Part shown: positions 37,651 through 47,566 of the stretch, one piece after another
How the letters are laid out: each line of letters opens with the position of its first letter
How positions within the stretch are numbered: position 1 is the stretch's first letter
DNA from: Bradyrhizobium hipponense
Lineage (GTDB): Bacteria > Pseudomonadota > Alphaproteobacteria > Rhizobiales > Xanthobacteraceae
Assembly: GCF_008123965.1 (NCBI RefSeq)
Contig: NZ_VSTH01000094.1
Coordinates: forward strand, 1 to 61,328
Direction: 5' to 3'
Length of the DNA: 61,328 nucleotides
Program-made: the position numbers and the translations under genes
The notes under the pieces: generated by a model
Databases searched by the model: none
What the model was told of the DNA's origin: nothing
Seen by the model: only the letters and a program-made list of their open reading frames with translations

Positions 37651-40600
37651 ATGCCTACGGAAAATCGATCAGGCAAAAATCAGCTTGTGGAACGTCAGCC
37701 GATCGACGCGATCACGGCGATCGATCGCCTTGCAAGATCGGATCCGGAGAGGGTTGCGCTGAGGTGCGGCGCAGACGAACTCACCTATAAGGCGCTGCGA
37801 TTAAGATCAGATGCCCTCGCAAGGACGTTACGAGAGCAGGGCGCTCAGGGCGCGGTGGTCGGCTATTGGGGTGAGCGAGACCTCGACTGGGCGACGGCGA
37901 TAGTCGCAATTCTTAAGGCTGGATCAACGTACCTTCCGCTCGACCCATCGTTACCGGCTTCGCGTACATCATTCATGATCGAGCAGAGTCGCTGCGCTCT
38001 GATTATTGGCCCAGACCAGCTGGATTCGCTCAGCCTATTCCAGGCGACCAGCAAAGGCACCACGCAATTCATGGCGATAGAGGCGGCGCTGCGCGAGGGC
38101 CAGACATCGTCTGTTGTGCCATCATCGAGCGAGGATGGACTCGCCTACATTCTGTTTACGTCTGGTTCAACGGGCCAGCCTAAGGGCGCAATGATCGAGC
38201 GCGCAGCCCTAAACAATCATTTGGTGGCAAAGATTGATGCCCTAACCCTCACTCGAACCGATTGCATCGCGCAGACGGCGTCGCACTGCTTTGACATCTC
38301 GCTGTGGCAGCTTCTGGCAGGGCTTTGCGTCGGAGGCTGTATCACGATCATTGACGATGCGACACTGAAATCGCCGGTATCGCTTCTCAAAGCGATTCAG
38401 GGACACGGCGTGACGGTAGTTCAACTCGTTCCGTCGATGCTTGCAGTATTTGTTGAATATTTGCAGCCGCTTGCGGCGGCTGATCGAGCTCTGGACGGTT
38501 TGCGGATTATTTCGACGGTCGGAGAACCTTTGACACCCGCACTGGCGCGCGCGTGGCTTGCCTTATATCCGCGGGTCCCCATTCTCAACCACTACGGGCC
38601 GACCGAGTGCGCGGACGGCGTCACGCATCATCTGGTTTCCGCACCGCCTGCGCTGGCTGACGCTTATGTGCCGATCGGCAAGCCGATTTCTAATCTTGAG
38701 GTTTATATCGCCGACGGGCCGCGGCTGTGCAAGGCGGGAGAGGTCGGCGAAATCTGCGTTAGCGGCGTTGGCGTCGCTGCTGGTTACGTCAATGACGACG
38801 TCCGCACCAAGGATGCTTTTGGGCCAAACTCGTTCTCAAACGTTCCGTCCTTCCAGCGCCTATACAGGACAGGCGATCTCGGGCGCGTTCGTTCCGATGG
38901 TCTTTTGGAATGTCTCGGTCGACGGGACCGTCAGGTCAAAATCCGCGGGCATAGAATTGAGCTAGGAGAAATCGAGGCTCGTCTCTCCGCTCATCATTCG
39001 GTGCGTGGCGCCGTCGCGGTCGCCTCCGTCCGCGCAGGCGTAAAGCTTATGGCGAGAGACATAACCAGGGCCGAGGGGGAAAGCGGGACGAGACGACTCA
39101 TCTCGTATGTGTCCGCTCCAGCTGAGGTAACGGAAGGCGAGCTTCAGAACTTCCTTGCTGAAGCGCTGCCCATCTACATGCTCCCAGAAAGAATCATCCA
39201 CATCGACGGTATTCCGCTGACCAGTAATGGAAAGGTCGATTTTGGAGCATTGCCGGACCCGACCAGTGTTCGCCCTCCATTGCCGACGCCATTTGAGGAG
39301 CCGCAAACAGACCTCGAAGCCCAGCTGTGTCAAATTTGGTCCGGTGTTCTGCGTATTGAGAACATTGGCGTGAACGACCAGTTCATAAGTCTCGGCGGAG
39401 ACTCGCTCCGGGCAATGCTCATATTGGGCCAGTTGCAGACCCAGCTCGGAGTGAGAACGGATTTCAGGCTGGTCCTGAATGGAACGATCCGATCTCTTGC
39501 GGCTTCGATCTCGGCGCGAGCCGAATCTACACCGTGCATAGCACCGGCTTGCGGAAAGCTTACACGATCGCCTCTGACGCGAGTTCAAGAGCACCTGTGG
39601 TTTCTTTCGCAGCTCGATCCATCTGCCAGGAACTACATCATTCAGGGCGGCCTGCGAATGCGGGGCATCATCGATCTGGCCGCGTTCAATCGCGCCTGGA
39701 CCGATGTCGTTCATTCCCATCAGGCACTTTCGGCACGCTTTATCGACGAGGACGGTCCGGTTCAGCTTTTTGATGCTCCGCACCGCGCAAGTCTTGAATT
39801 GACCGATGCATCTCATCTCACGGCGCAGGAAGCTGAGGAGCTGATCGCAGAGTTACGGCGAACCGAGCTGAACGGCAGCTTTGATCTCAGCCAAGGCCAG
39901 CTGTTTCGCGCGCGCATGATCAGTTTTGGACCTGACAACCATCTCATACTGATCACCGCTCACGAAATTATCATCGATGCCTGGTCGATCTCTGTTCTGC
40001 TCAGGGACCTTCGACAAAGGTACGTAGATGCCGCGGCGTTTTTACCAGAGAACCGCGCGTCACTCTCGACCTACGCAGTCTGGGAAACACAACACGCTAC
40101 TCCAGAGGCGCTGGCCAACCAATGTAGCTATTGGCGTCGTCAGATTGGTGATGATCCGCCGGTGCTTTCGCTTGGAACGGGACGAGCGCGGCCGCAGACA
40201 AATTCCTACCGCGGCGCCTCGCATGCGGTGGCGCTTGGCAGCGAGCTCTCCAATCAGGTACGGGAGTTTGCGCGCCGACATAGGTGCACCACGTCGACAA
40301 CACTCCTCGCATGCTTCAAGCTGCTGCTGCGGATGTATAGCGGTCAGGACGAAATTATCGTTGGCATACCGCATGTCGTACGAGATCAACCTGGCAGCGC
40401 CGAAATTGTTGGCTTTTTCTTGAATATGCTGCCAATCCGCACCGCGGTCGAGGTCGACCAGTCCTTTGCGGTTCATGCCTTGCGCATCCAGGGCCTGGTC
40501 AGCGATGCCATCGCAAATTCGGCATATCCGTTCGGCTGGATGGTAAGGGATACCAGGCTACATCGCGAAGCGGGACGATCACCGATCTTCCAAGTTATGT

Positions 40601-43600
40601 TCAACATGTACTCCGAGGCCGCGGAGCCACTTGGCCAACATGAGTTGGATCTGACATTCCGCGAATACGAGACCGGCTACGTAAAATTCGATCTGACATT
40701 GTACGCACAAGATCAGGGCGATGAAATTGCCCTCCAGCTTGCGTACGCGGAAGACCTATTTTCCAGCGATCTGATTATCCGCATGGCCGACAATCTGCGC
40801 CGTCTGATTGCAGCCTGCATTGAGAAGCCGCTTACGCCCATTCAAGATCTGAGCTGCCTCAGCGAGTCAGACGTCACTATGCTGGACGCGCTAGAGGGTT
40901 CGGCGCAATCATATGAGACCGAATGTCCGCTTGTCGAAGCGTTCGAGCAAATCAGCGTCTCTAATCGCAGCCAGGTGGCATATTTTGGTGATTTCGGTGA
41001 GATCACATTCGGCCACCTGCGTGAGCGCGTAACAGCTATCAGGTCGTTACTGCGGGCTTCTGACGTGGGGGCTGGCGATATGGTCGCCATGCTGGTCGAC
41101 CGATCGCCTGACGTTGCCGCTGTTATCCTTGCGGCACGAGCGTTGCAGTCCATTGTTGTTCCTATATCGCCGGATTATCCGCGTGATCGGATCGAACATA
41201 TCCTGCGAGATAGTCAGGCAAAGCTTTTGGTTCACGCAAATACCTCTGACTTTGGGTTTGACATGCCGTCGATTTGTCTGTTGACCCTAGAAGGGTACGG
41301 CGCGCCCGCGCAGGAGTTTGGGTGCAGCGACAAACCATCAGATCAGGGAATTGCGAGCCTTATATACACGTCGTCCTCAACCGGGAAGGCGAAGGGGGTT
41401 CTTATACCGGAATCGGCAATTCTCAATCGACTGAACTGGATGTGGCGATGCTTTCCCTTCGATAGTACGGACGTGATGGTTGTCCAGAAGTCCGCATCAA
41501 TTGTTGCGTCCGCTTGGGAGTACTTTGGAGGCCTTCTGAGAGGCGTGCCCGCGCTGATCCTGACCCAAGAGCAGTTGCTGGATCCAGATCTGTTGTTGTG
41601 CACGTTGGCGAGACATCGCGTGACACACTTGTTTGCCTCGCCGCCACTCCTGTCCGGCCTCATTGCTTCCCAAGAACGGCACTCGCGACCGACCGCCTTG
41701 CGGTTGGTCACAAGCAGCGCCGAACCGATGCCTTCCTCGCTCCCTGTTCGCTGGCGTGAGTATTTCCCCGACGTGCCGTTGTGGAACTTCTATGGTGCTA
41801 CGGAATGTGCATCCAATGCGGCAGTCTACGAAACATCGGATGCCTGCGACGGCTCGTCGCACGTCCCCGTTGGACGCCCAATCGATAACGTCAAACTCTA
41901 CGTGCTCGATGCCCAGTTGAAGAGAGTCCCCGTCGGAGCCGCCGGCGAACTCTGCATCGCGGGACGCTGCGTGAGCGCTGGGTACTGGCGGGATCAAGAT
42001 CGGACCAACCGCTGTTTCGTGCCGAATCCGTATGACGGCGGGCAATACAGCGTTCTTTATCGAAGTGGCGATATCGCGCGCATCTCAACAAGCGGCCTTC
42101 TCGAGATTTGCGGCCGATCGGACAACCAGATTAAAGTACGGGGCTTTCGCATCGAGCTGGAGGAGGTCGAAGCGGCCATTGAGTCTCATCCGGCAATCGC
42201 AAAGGCCGCGGTCGTCGCAGAAGACATCGATGACCATCGTCGCTTGACGGCCAGCATGGTTCCGGCTCGCGACGGTCTAAGCTCTGCAGATATTGTCACC
42301 CACTTGCGCCACACATTGCCGTCCTACATGATTCCCGCCGCCTTCCGGTTGGTTGACAGTATCCCCCTTACGGCGAGCGGAAAGATAGATCGTGCTTGCC
42401 AGTCGTCCGTTCCTTACCGCGAGGTCGAGCCTGTTCCATCTGCTGAGCTCCGCACGAGGAAGGAGCGTATTCTCGCTGGGATCTGGCAGGATCTATTAGG
42501 CGCCAAGTGGGTCGGGCTCGATCAAAGCTTCTTTGATATCGGCGGCGACTCTCTTCTGAGCGTGCGCTGCGTCACGCTGGCGCGCAAAGCCGGGCTGAAT
42601 CTCACTGTCGACCAACTCTATCGAACACCGACCATCAGGGAATTGGCGGCAGACGGAGCGGCAGTTACAATCGATACCTTCCCTTCCGCGGATGGCTCAT
42701 TGCCAGTTCCCCCCGCAATCTCATCTTGGAACCGTCTTGTCGGCTTCGATGAGCATTTCAACATCGGCGATCTGTTCTTCTTGCCCGGCGGCGTCCTGAA
42801 TATCCGAATGCTGGAGCGCGCCCTTGCCCATGTCATGGATAGGCACGAAGGCCTCAGACTCCGTATTGCCCGAACCGACGATGGTCTACGTCTGACAATC
42901 GGGCCTTCCGTGGCCGAACGCCTCGTGGAGGAGATCGATCTTGTCGGAATGACCGACCTACAGCAGCGTAAGGCAATCGAGAGTATCTCAGCAAGACGTC
43001 AACACATGTTTCGGTTTGACGGCCAGACGCCTCTTGTTAACGTCACGGTGTTCCGCACATCGGAAAGCGGCGATTACTATCTGCTGGTCCTGATGCATCA
43101 TTTTGTAGCGGACGGGATAGGCTATCGACTGTTCCTGGAAGCATTGGATGCGGCGTACGCCCTGGCCTCAGGCCACGCCGTGAGTGGTCCCGAGAACATA
43201 CAAATGCTCTCTGCATGGTTGAAGCGCCTTGAGCACTACGCGAACAGCGAAGCGCCAGCCGAACTCAACTACTGGGAGAGGATTGACTACAATCAGCTCA
43301 ATTTGCACGTCAGCGCCACCTCATCGGGCGGCGCGAGCTTTTCGAAAATGACCGCGAGAGAGCTTCACTATGCACGCCTTGAAGGTCGCATGGATGAAGC
43401 GAATTGCCGATCCCTTTGGGAAGATCAGGGCAAGTACCATCTTGAGATCGACGAAGAAGCGACAGCTGATCTCCTCAATATTTCAGCCAGATTGGCGCAT
43501 TGTCAGGACTTTGATGTGTTTCTTGCCGCCATTTCTGGCGCCTTTGGACGCGTTTTCGGCAACTATTCGCTCTGGATTGATAGCCTTACCTCGACCCGAG

Positions 43601-44115
43601 GTCGGCTGTTTGACGATCTCGATCCATCTCAGATCATCGGCCATATCAGCGAGCTCGTTCCGATTCCCTTGAGTCTCACCGGAACGGAACCCCGTCCCGA
43701 TCGTGCTCGTTCAATATACCGCCAGCGCAATGCCCTGCCGCGCAGAGGAATAGGCCTTCGGGCCATGAAATTCCTAAACCGAGATCCAGCCGTGCGGAGC
43801 CGGATCGATCGCCTGCCCTTACCCAGAATTGGATTGAATTATCGAGCGGGTTTGCAGCGCCATTTTCCACGCCGTCTCCTAGCCAAGGAACCTTCTCCAC
43901 TTTGGATCGGCGAAGACATGGATGAAGGGGCCGTGATTCACCTCTTCTGGTTCGATGTCGGATATCAAGCCGGCCATCTACAGATCGAAACGAGGTATGA
44001 TCCAACACAGGTCGGTTATGAGGTGACCCGTAATCTTTGTATGGTGTTGCAACAGGAGCTGTTGCAGACGATCAGCGAATTCGGAAGAGCTGGGGACACC
44101 GTCATCCATGAATGA
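37651..44115 (+). CDS. Nonribosomal peptide synthetase, A-T-C-A-T-C
   Basis: 2154 residues. A1 (about 20-530) has FTSGSTGQPKGAM, NHYGPTE, YRTGDL and Asp215 at the amino-binding position (FDISLW). T1 has phosphopantetheine Ser585 (LGGDSLRAM). C1 (about 640-1080) has His771-Glu-Ile-Ile-Ile-Asp776-Ala instead of HHxxxDG. A2 (about 1100-1590) has YTSSSTGKAKGV, NFYGATE and Val1285 where Asp is usual (IVASAW). T2 has Ser1634 (IGGDSLLS). The terminal C domain (about 1700-2140) has an intact HHFVADG at 1816-1822. There is no thioesterase, reductase, epimerase or PPTase. A1 would load an amino acid; A2 probably takes a carboxylic acid without a free alpha-amine. The terminal C domain may release the product onto an amine or alcohol. 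A MATE exporter follows 37 bases later. Confidence 0.93.
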   Translation: MPTENRSGKNQLVERQPIDAITAIDRLARSDPERVALRCGADELTYKALRLRSDALARTLREQGAQGAVVGYWGERDLDWATAIVAILKAGSTYLPLDPSLPASRTSFMIEQSRCALIIGPDQLDSLSLFQATSKGTTQFMAIEAALREGQTSSVVPSSSEDGLAYILFTSGSTGQPKGAMIERAALNNHLVAKIDALTLTRTDCIAQTASHCFDISLWQLLAGLCVGGCITIIDDATLKSPVSLLKAIQGHGVTVVQLVPSMLAVFVEYLQPLAAADRALDGLRIISTVGEPLTPALARAWLALYPRVPILNHYGPTECADGVTHHLVSAPPALADAYVPIGKPISNLEVYIADGPRLCKAGEVGEICVSGVGVAAGYVNDDVRTKDAFGPNSFSNVPSFQRLYRTGDLGRVRSDGLLECLGRRDRQVKIRGHRIELGEIEARLSAHHSVRGAVAVASVRAGVKLMARDITRAEGESGTRRLISYVSAPAEVTEGELQNFLAEALPIYMLPERIIHIDGIPLTSNGKVDFGALPDPTSVRPPLPTPFEEPQTDLEAQLCQIWSGVLRIENIGVNDQFISLGGDSLRAMLILGQLQTQLGVRTDFRLVLNGTIRSLAASISARAESTPCIAPACGKLTRSPLTRVQEHLWFLSQLDPSARNYIIQGGLRMRGIIDLAAFNRAWTDVVHSHQALSARFIDEDGPVQLFDAPHRASLELTDASHLTAQEAEELIAELRRTELNGSFDLSQGQLFRARMISFGPDNHLILITAHEIIIDAWSISVLLRDLRQRYVDAAAFLPENRASLSTYAVWETQHATPEALANQCSYWRRQIGDDPPVLSLGTGRARPQTNSYRGASHAVALGSELSNQVREFARRHRCTTSTTLLACFKLLLRMYSGQDEIIVGIPHVVRDQPGSAEIVGFFLNMLPIRTAVEVDQSFAVHALRIQGLVSDAIANSAYPFGWMVRDTRLHREAGRSPIFQVMFNMYSEAAEPLGQHELDLTFREYETGYVKFDLTLYAQDQGDEIALQLAYAEDLFSSDLIIRMADNLRRLIAACIEKPLTPIQDLSCLSESDVTMLDALEGSAQSYETECPLVEAFEQISVSNRSQVAYFGDFGEITFGHLRERVTAIRSLLRASDVGAGDMVAMLVDRSPDVAAVILAARALQSIVVPISPDYPRDRIEHILRDSQAKLLVHANTSDFGFDMPSICLLTLEGYGAPAQEFGCSDKPSDQGIASLIYTSSSTGKAKGVLIPESAILNRLNWMWRCFPFDSTDVMVVQKSASIVASAWEYFGGLLRGVPALILTQEQLLDPDLLLCTLARHRVTHLFASPPLLSGLIASQERHSRPTALRLVTSSAEPMPSSLPVRWREYFPDVPLWNFYGATECASNAAVYETSDACDGSSHVPVGRPIDNVKLYVLDAQLKRVPVGAAGELCIAGRCVSAGYWRDQDRTNRCFVPNPYDGGQYSVLYRSGDIARISTSGLLEICGRSDNQIKVRGFRIELEEVEAAIESHPAIAKAAVVAEDIDDHRRLTASMVPARDGLSSADIVTHLRHTLPSYMIPAAFRLVDSIPLTASGKIDRACQSSVPYREVEPVPSAELRTRKERILAGIWQDLLGAKWVGLDQSFFDIGGDSLLSVRCVTLARKAGLNLTVDQLYRTPTIRELAADGAAVTIDTFPSADGSLPVPPAISSWNRLVGFDEHFNIGDLFFLPGGVLNIRMLERALAHVMDRHEGLRLRIARTDDGLRLTIGPSVAERLVEEIDLVGMTDLQQRKAIESISARRQHMFRFDGQTPLVNVTVFRTSESGDYYLLVLMHHFVADGIGYRLFLEALDAAYALASGHAVSGPENIQMLSAWLKRLEHYANSEAPAELNYWERIDYNQLNLHVSATSSGGASFSKMTARELHYARLEGRMDEANCRSLWEDQGKYHLEIDEEATADLLNISARLAHCQDFDVFLAAISGAFGRVFGNYSLWIDSLTSTRGRLFDDLDPSQIIGHISELVPIPLSLTGTEPRPDRARSIYRQRNALPRRGIGLRAMKFLNRDPAVRSRIDRLPLPRIGLNYRAGLQRHFPRRLLAKEPSPLWIGEDMDEGAVIHLFWFDVGYQAGHLQIETRYDPTQVGYEVTRNLCMVLQQELLQTISEFGRAGDTVIHE

Positions 44116-44154
44116 GCCGGATGCGATTTCGCCATCGAGAGCGATCGCGATGTG

Positions 44155-45534
44155 ATGCCAAAGAAGAAGCAGCACATCGATCTATCGGATCCCAATCTCT
44201 CGAGCCTTATCCTGCGGCTCGCCATTCCGTCTGTTGTTGGCTTATCGATCCACGCGTTACAGCAGGTCGTCAACGCGATCTTTGTTGGCGCACTTGGCGC
44301 GCAGGCGATCGCAGCTGTCAGCATGACCTTGCCGATTGTGGTCCTGCTCGCGGCAGTCGGACAGGGGATCGGTGTTGGAACAGCGTCGTTCATATCTCGT
44401 CATCTTGGCGCTGGTGAGTACCTGGAGGCGAGTCGAGGCGCGAGTACTGCACTCGCGCTCGCCGCCCCGATCGGTATCATAGTTACCGTCGCTCTGCTTC
44501 TAAACCTGCGAGGGATCTTCGTAACGCTCGGGGCAAGTCCAACCATCATGCCCGTGGCGCTCGACTACGCGGCGACGCTTTTGTTCGGGTACACCCTGAT
44601 GCTTCTAAACATTGTCAACGGCTTCATCGTCAGAGCCGAAGGCAACACACGATTCAGCATGTGGACGATGATTACCGCCTTCGTACTGAACGCTGTGCTT
44701 GATCCCGTCTTCATATTCTTACTTGACCTTGGCGTGCGAGGCGCAGCCCTCGCAACGCTGGTATCTCAGATCGCTGCTGTTGGACTCTATATCGCGTATT
44801 TTACGAAGCTTGGCGGGACAGTTCTCGTCCGGATATCTCACATCTCGTTGCGAGCAGATCGCATCAGGCAGCTCGCGTTGGTAGGCGCGCCGGCGACAAT
44901 GACGAGTATCTTATCTGCTATTGCCGTTATGCTCTTGTACGGAGCTGCTGCGCCGTTCGGCGACGATTCCATCGCGGCCGTGGGAATAGCTGTGCGAATC
45001 TTGACGATGGGCGCACTACCTATCACCGGCTTCTGCATAGGCTCTCAAGCTGTCCTGGGTTTCGGTTGGGGCGCACGCGACTTTGCTCGTGTATTGAAGG
45101 CTGCGAGGTTCATGCTCTCCATGACTGTCGCTCTTTCCGTTGCGTATTCTGTGGCCGTTGTGATTTTTGCGCGGCCTTTGGTCAGGCTGTTCAGCGATAG
45201 CGATAAGGTCACGGAAATTGCCGTCTCGACATGCATCGTCTTCCATCTCTTTTTTGGACTGTTTGGTGTTGAGAGTTTCGTGGCGACGATGCTTCAGTCG
45301 TTCGGCAGAGCACGCCTCAGTGCGGTTGTGTCCTGGGCAAGGCAGGGCTATCTCTTCATACCGGCCGTACTGTTATTCCCGGTCATATCGGGTTTCAACG
45401 GACTGTTGGCCAGTCAAGCAATCGCTGAGCTGGGCGCCGGAATGATCGCGCTGTTTGTCATGTTCCACCAGTTCGCTGAGCTCAGACGAGCGCTCCGGCA
45501 TCCTACTTCAAGAGCGATCGGGATCGCGGGTTGA
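44155..45534 (+). CDS. MATE family efflux transporter
   Basis: 459 residues with twelve predicted membrane helices in two six-helix halves. The first half starts LRLAIPSVVGLSIHALQQVV and the second around LALVGAPATMTSILSAIAVM. MATE proteins antiport drugs or peptides against Na+ or H+. It begins 37 bases after the NRPS stop on the same strand and probably exports the NRPS product. An in-frame GTG lies immediately before the chosen ATG. The GC content is lower than in the Fix block, matching the NRPS. Confidence 0.9.
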   Translation: MPKKKQHIDLSDPNLSSLILRLAIPSVVGLSIHALQQVVNAIFVGALGAQAIAAVSMTLPIVVLLAAVGQGIGVGTASFISRHLGAGEYLEASRGASTALALAAPIGIIVTVALLLNLRGIFVTLGASPTIMPVALDYAATLLFGYTLMLLNIVNGFIVRAEGNTRFSMWTMITAFVLNAVLDPVFIFLLDLGVRGAALATLVSQIAAVGLYIAYFTKLGGTVLVRISHISLRADRIRQLALVGAPATMTSILSAIAVMLLYGAAAPFGDDSIAAVGIAVRILTMGALPITGFCIGSQAVLGFGWGARDFARVLKAARFMLSMTVALSVAYSVAVVIFARPLVRLFSDSDKVTEIAVSTCIVFHLFFGLFGVESFVATMLQSFGRARLSAVVSWARQGYLFIPAVLLFPVISGFNGLLASQAIAELGAGMIALFVMFHQFAELRRALRHPTSRAIGIAG

Positions 45535-45905
45535 CCTGACAAGGGACATCATCGGAGCTCAGAGCATTAGGCCTACATAGCCGGGGAGGTGTTGCGCTCC
45601 AAGAAAATTGTTATTCGGCCTGCAATATTGGCTCTGACTCATATGTGGAACGGCCCGGGCTACAACATCTTTCTCTGGTTGAACAGGGGATGACGGTGCG
45701 GTCATATGTTCGGCCTGTAAACGCGGCGCCCGGCCGCTCGCCACGATGATATCCGCGGAAGCAATCGCCCAATCAATTTCTCGCGCGCGAAGCGCAGTGA
45801 CTCAGACGGTCTGATCGCTACCGGGAATGTTGTCGTTCGGGGTTCATCCAGATTTGCACCTTGCCTCCTCGGCAGCTTTCTTCTTCCGCCGGAGAGCTCT
45901 TAAGA
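45535..45905. other. Nothing recognised
   Basis: About 370 bases between the MATE stop and an IS110 remnant. No terminator-like hairpin or coding sequence was found. Confidence 0.4.
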
Positions 45906-46339
45906 TTAGGTTTTCAGCACTGCAGCCGGCGCCTGATAGATGCCGCCTGCTGACCAGCAAGGCCCAGATGGTGCCGCAATCTTATTGGCGAGCGCCACCG
46001 CTACGACCTTGACCGGCCGTCTTTGCAGCATGGTCCGTATCCAGAGCAGGACTTTCAAGCCTCGCTTAGCAAGCTTGATGATTGAGGTCGCACCAACGAT
46101 CAAGAGCGTCCTTAGTTGCCGATTTCCACGCTTTGATATCGCCCTTTCCCGCCGCTCGACTGTGCCCTCGGTGTTAACCCCGTCCAAGCCGCAAAATCTC
46201 GTCCAGTCGCAAAACCGCGAGCATCCACGACCGATGTCCGAACGGTAGCGGCGATGAGGGGACCGACACCCGGAATGCTCATCAGGCGCCCGGCATCGGG
46301 GTGGTGGGTCTTTCTCGATACGTATCGAACGTTGTGCAT
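45906..46339 (-). pseudogene. IS110-family transposase C-terminal remnant
   Basis: The first minus frame reads RLMSIPGVGPLIAATVRTSV and GRDFAAWTGLTPRAQSSGGK. The next frame continues ERAISKRGNRQLRTLLIVGA and IIKLAKRG. This is the IS116/IS110/IS902 C-terminal domain containing the conserved Ser. One frameshift lies near 46140. The N-terminal RuvC-like DEDD domain is absent. Confidence 0.8.
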
Positions 46340-46470
46340 TGCGCCGACCCCAGAAGTTCGTGAACTTTTCGAGAGATTACGAACATTTCCACTAGTTCAA
46401 GAGTGGGCCGGCGGCTTAATCGGATCAGCCTGTAGATCTGTTCTAGGGCCTTGATCTGAGTGGCGTATTT

Positions 46471-46825
46471 TTGCTTGTGTCGTACCTATCATTCTTGGTA
46501 CCCGCTGCCTTTTATCAGCTAGCCTCCGGACGTGAGCCGGTTCGCGAGTGGCTGAAGCTTCTGCCGGAGACAGACCGCAAGATTGTCGGTGAAGACATCA
46601 AGGATGTGGAGTTTTCCTGGCCGATCGGCATGCCGGCTTTGCGGGGCCTTAGGAAAAGGTCTGTGGGAGGTCCGCAGCGAGCTTGAGGGCAATCGTATCG
46701 CGCGGGTACTGTTTTGTGTTCACGAAGGCCGGATGGTTTTGCTGCACGCTTCTATAAAGAAGACGCAGAAGATACCCCAAGCTGAACTTGACTTGGCACA
46801 AAAGCGCCGAAAGGAGATCACATGA
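46471..46825 (+). pseudogene. HigB/RelE-type toxin (Gp49-like), frameshifted
   Basis: The first frame has FYQLASGREPVREWLKLLPE, DRKIVGEDIKDVEFSWPIGM, then a one-base shift near 46635. It continues LGKGLWEVRSELEGNRIARV, LFCVHEGRMVLLHASIKKTQ and AELDLAQKRRKEIT. This is a phage-derived Gp49/HigB mRNA-interferase-like protein. The true start is unclear because the N-terminus is replaced. Its stop overlaps the antitoxin start as ATGA, the usual higBA arrangement. Confidence 0.75.
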
Positions 46826-47105
46826 AAAAGAAAGGTCGCATCGGATCATCCATTGACGATTTTCTGAAGGAAGAGAATATCTATGAAGAGGTGACGGCAC
46901 GTGCCATCAAGCGCGTCATTGCGCGTCAGCTTGATGCCCTCATGCAGGACGAGGGGCTAACCAAATCCGCTCTCGCCGAACGCATGCAGACCAGCCGTGC
47001 GCAGCTCGACCGGCTCCTGGATCCCAACAATGAATCCGTGACGCTCGCAACCCTGACGCGCCGCGCAGGCCGTGGGCCGCCATCTGAGGATGGAATTGGA
47101 TTAGG
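46822..47105 (+). pseudogene. HigA-type XRE antitoxin, frameshifted at the C-terminus
   Basis: It starts MKKKGRIGSSIDDFLKEENI and has an XRE helix-turn-helix (LTKSALAERMQTSRAQLDRL, then LDPNNESVTLATLTR). A one-base slip at about 47063 moves the normal ending AQAVGRHLRMELD into another frame with TAG at 47105. The uncorrected frame runs on to 47709 as an artificial 295-codon fusion. As both partners are shifted, the pair is dead unless the shifts are sequencing errors. Confidence 0.75.
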
Positions 47106-47269
47106 CCCACCATTCGCTTGGAGTGGGGCGACGATTTCACTCGATATGGCTATTTCAACGTTCGCTGAAAGTGTTTATCTCAGTGAAAATTCCGCAAACG
47201 CCCAGTCCAGAGAGTTGCGCAGCTCGCTCAGATTTGTACCGTACCCAAGATCAACCTATCGCACTATTA

Positions 47270-47545
47270 ATTTGGTTCGGCCAAGCTACCGACGAGTATC
47301 TCGCGTAACGGGCATCGACCTCTTCTTGCAGGAGGCGCACGCGCCGCGATCGGCAAACCATTGTCAGGCAGGTGTGCAAACTGGCGGGCGAGAGAAGCTG
47401 AGCTTCTTCGATCATGTCGAAGACATGCAGCACGCCGCGAACCTCGATACCGATCTCGATTCCAAGCTCCCGCATATCGCGCGCTCCCGCGAGTATGGTG
47501 TGACCGCCGTCGGCGGCAAGCGCCAGCGCATAGGCATCGTGAACA
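47270..47545 (-). pseudogene. PIN-like (DUF3368) toxin remnant
   Basis: Minus frames read DAYALALAADGGHTILAGAR then, shifted, DMRELGIEIGIEVRGVLHVF and DMIEEAQLLSPASLHTCLTM. The D...DAYALALA block and the GIEVRGVL...LYxALT end fit VapC/DUF3368 PIN nucleases. The N-terminal half with the first catalytic Asp is missing. Confidence 0.55.
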
Positions 47546-47566
47546 GAAAGGCTCGGACATTCACCT

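Noticed and set aside
37651..37660. NRPS assigned to a named siderophore or phytotoxin pathway
   Set aside because: The domain order and pocket residues do not match a pathway I can recall with confidence, so no product is named.
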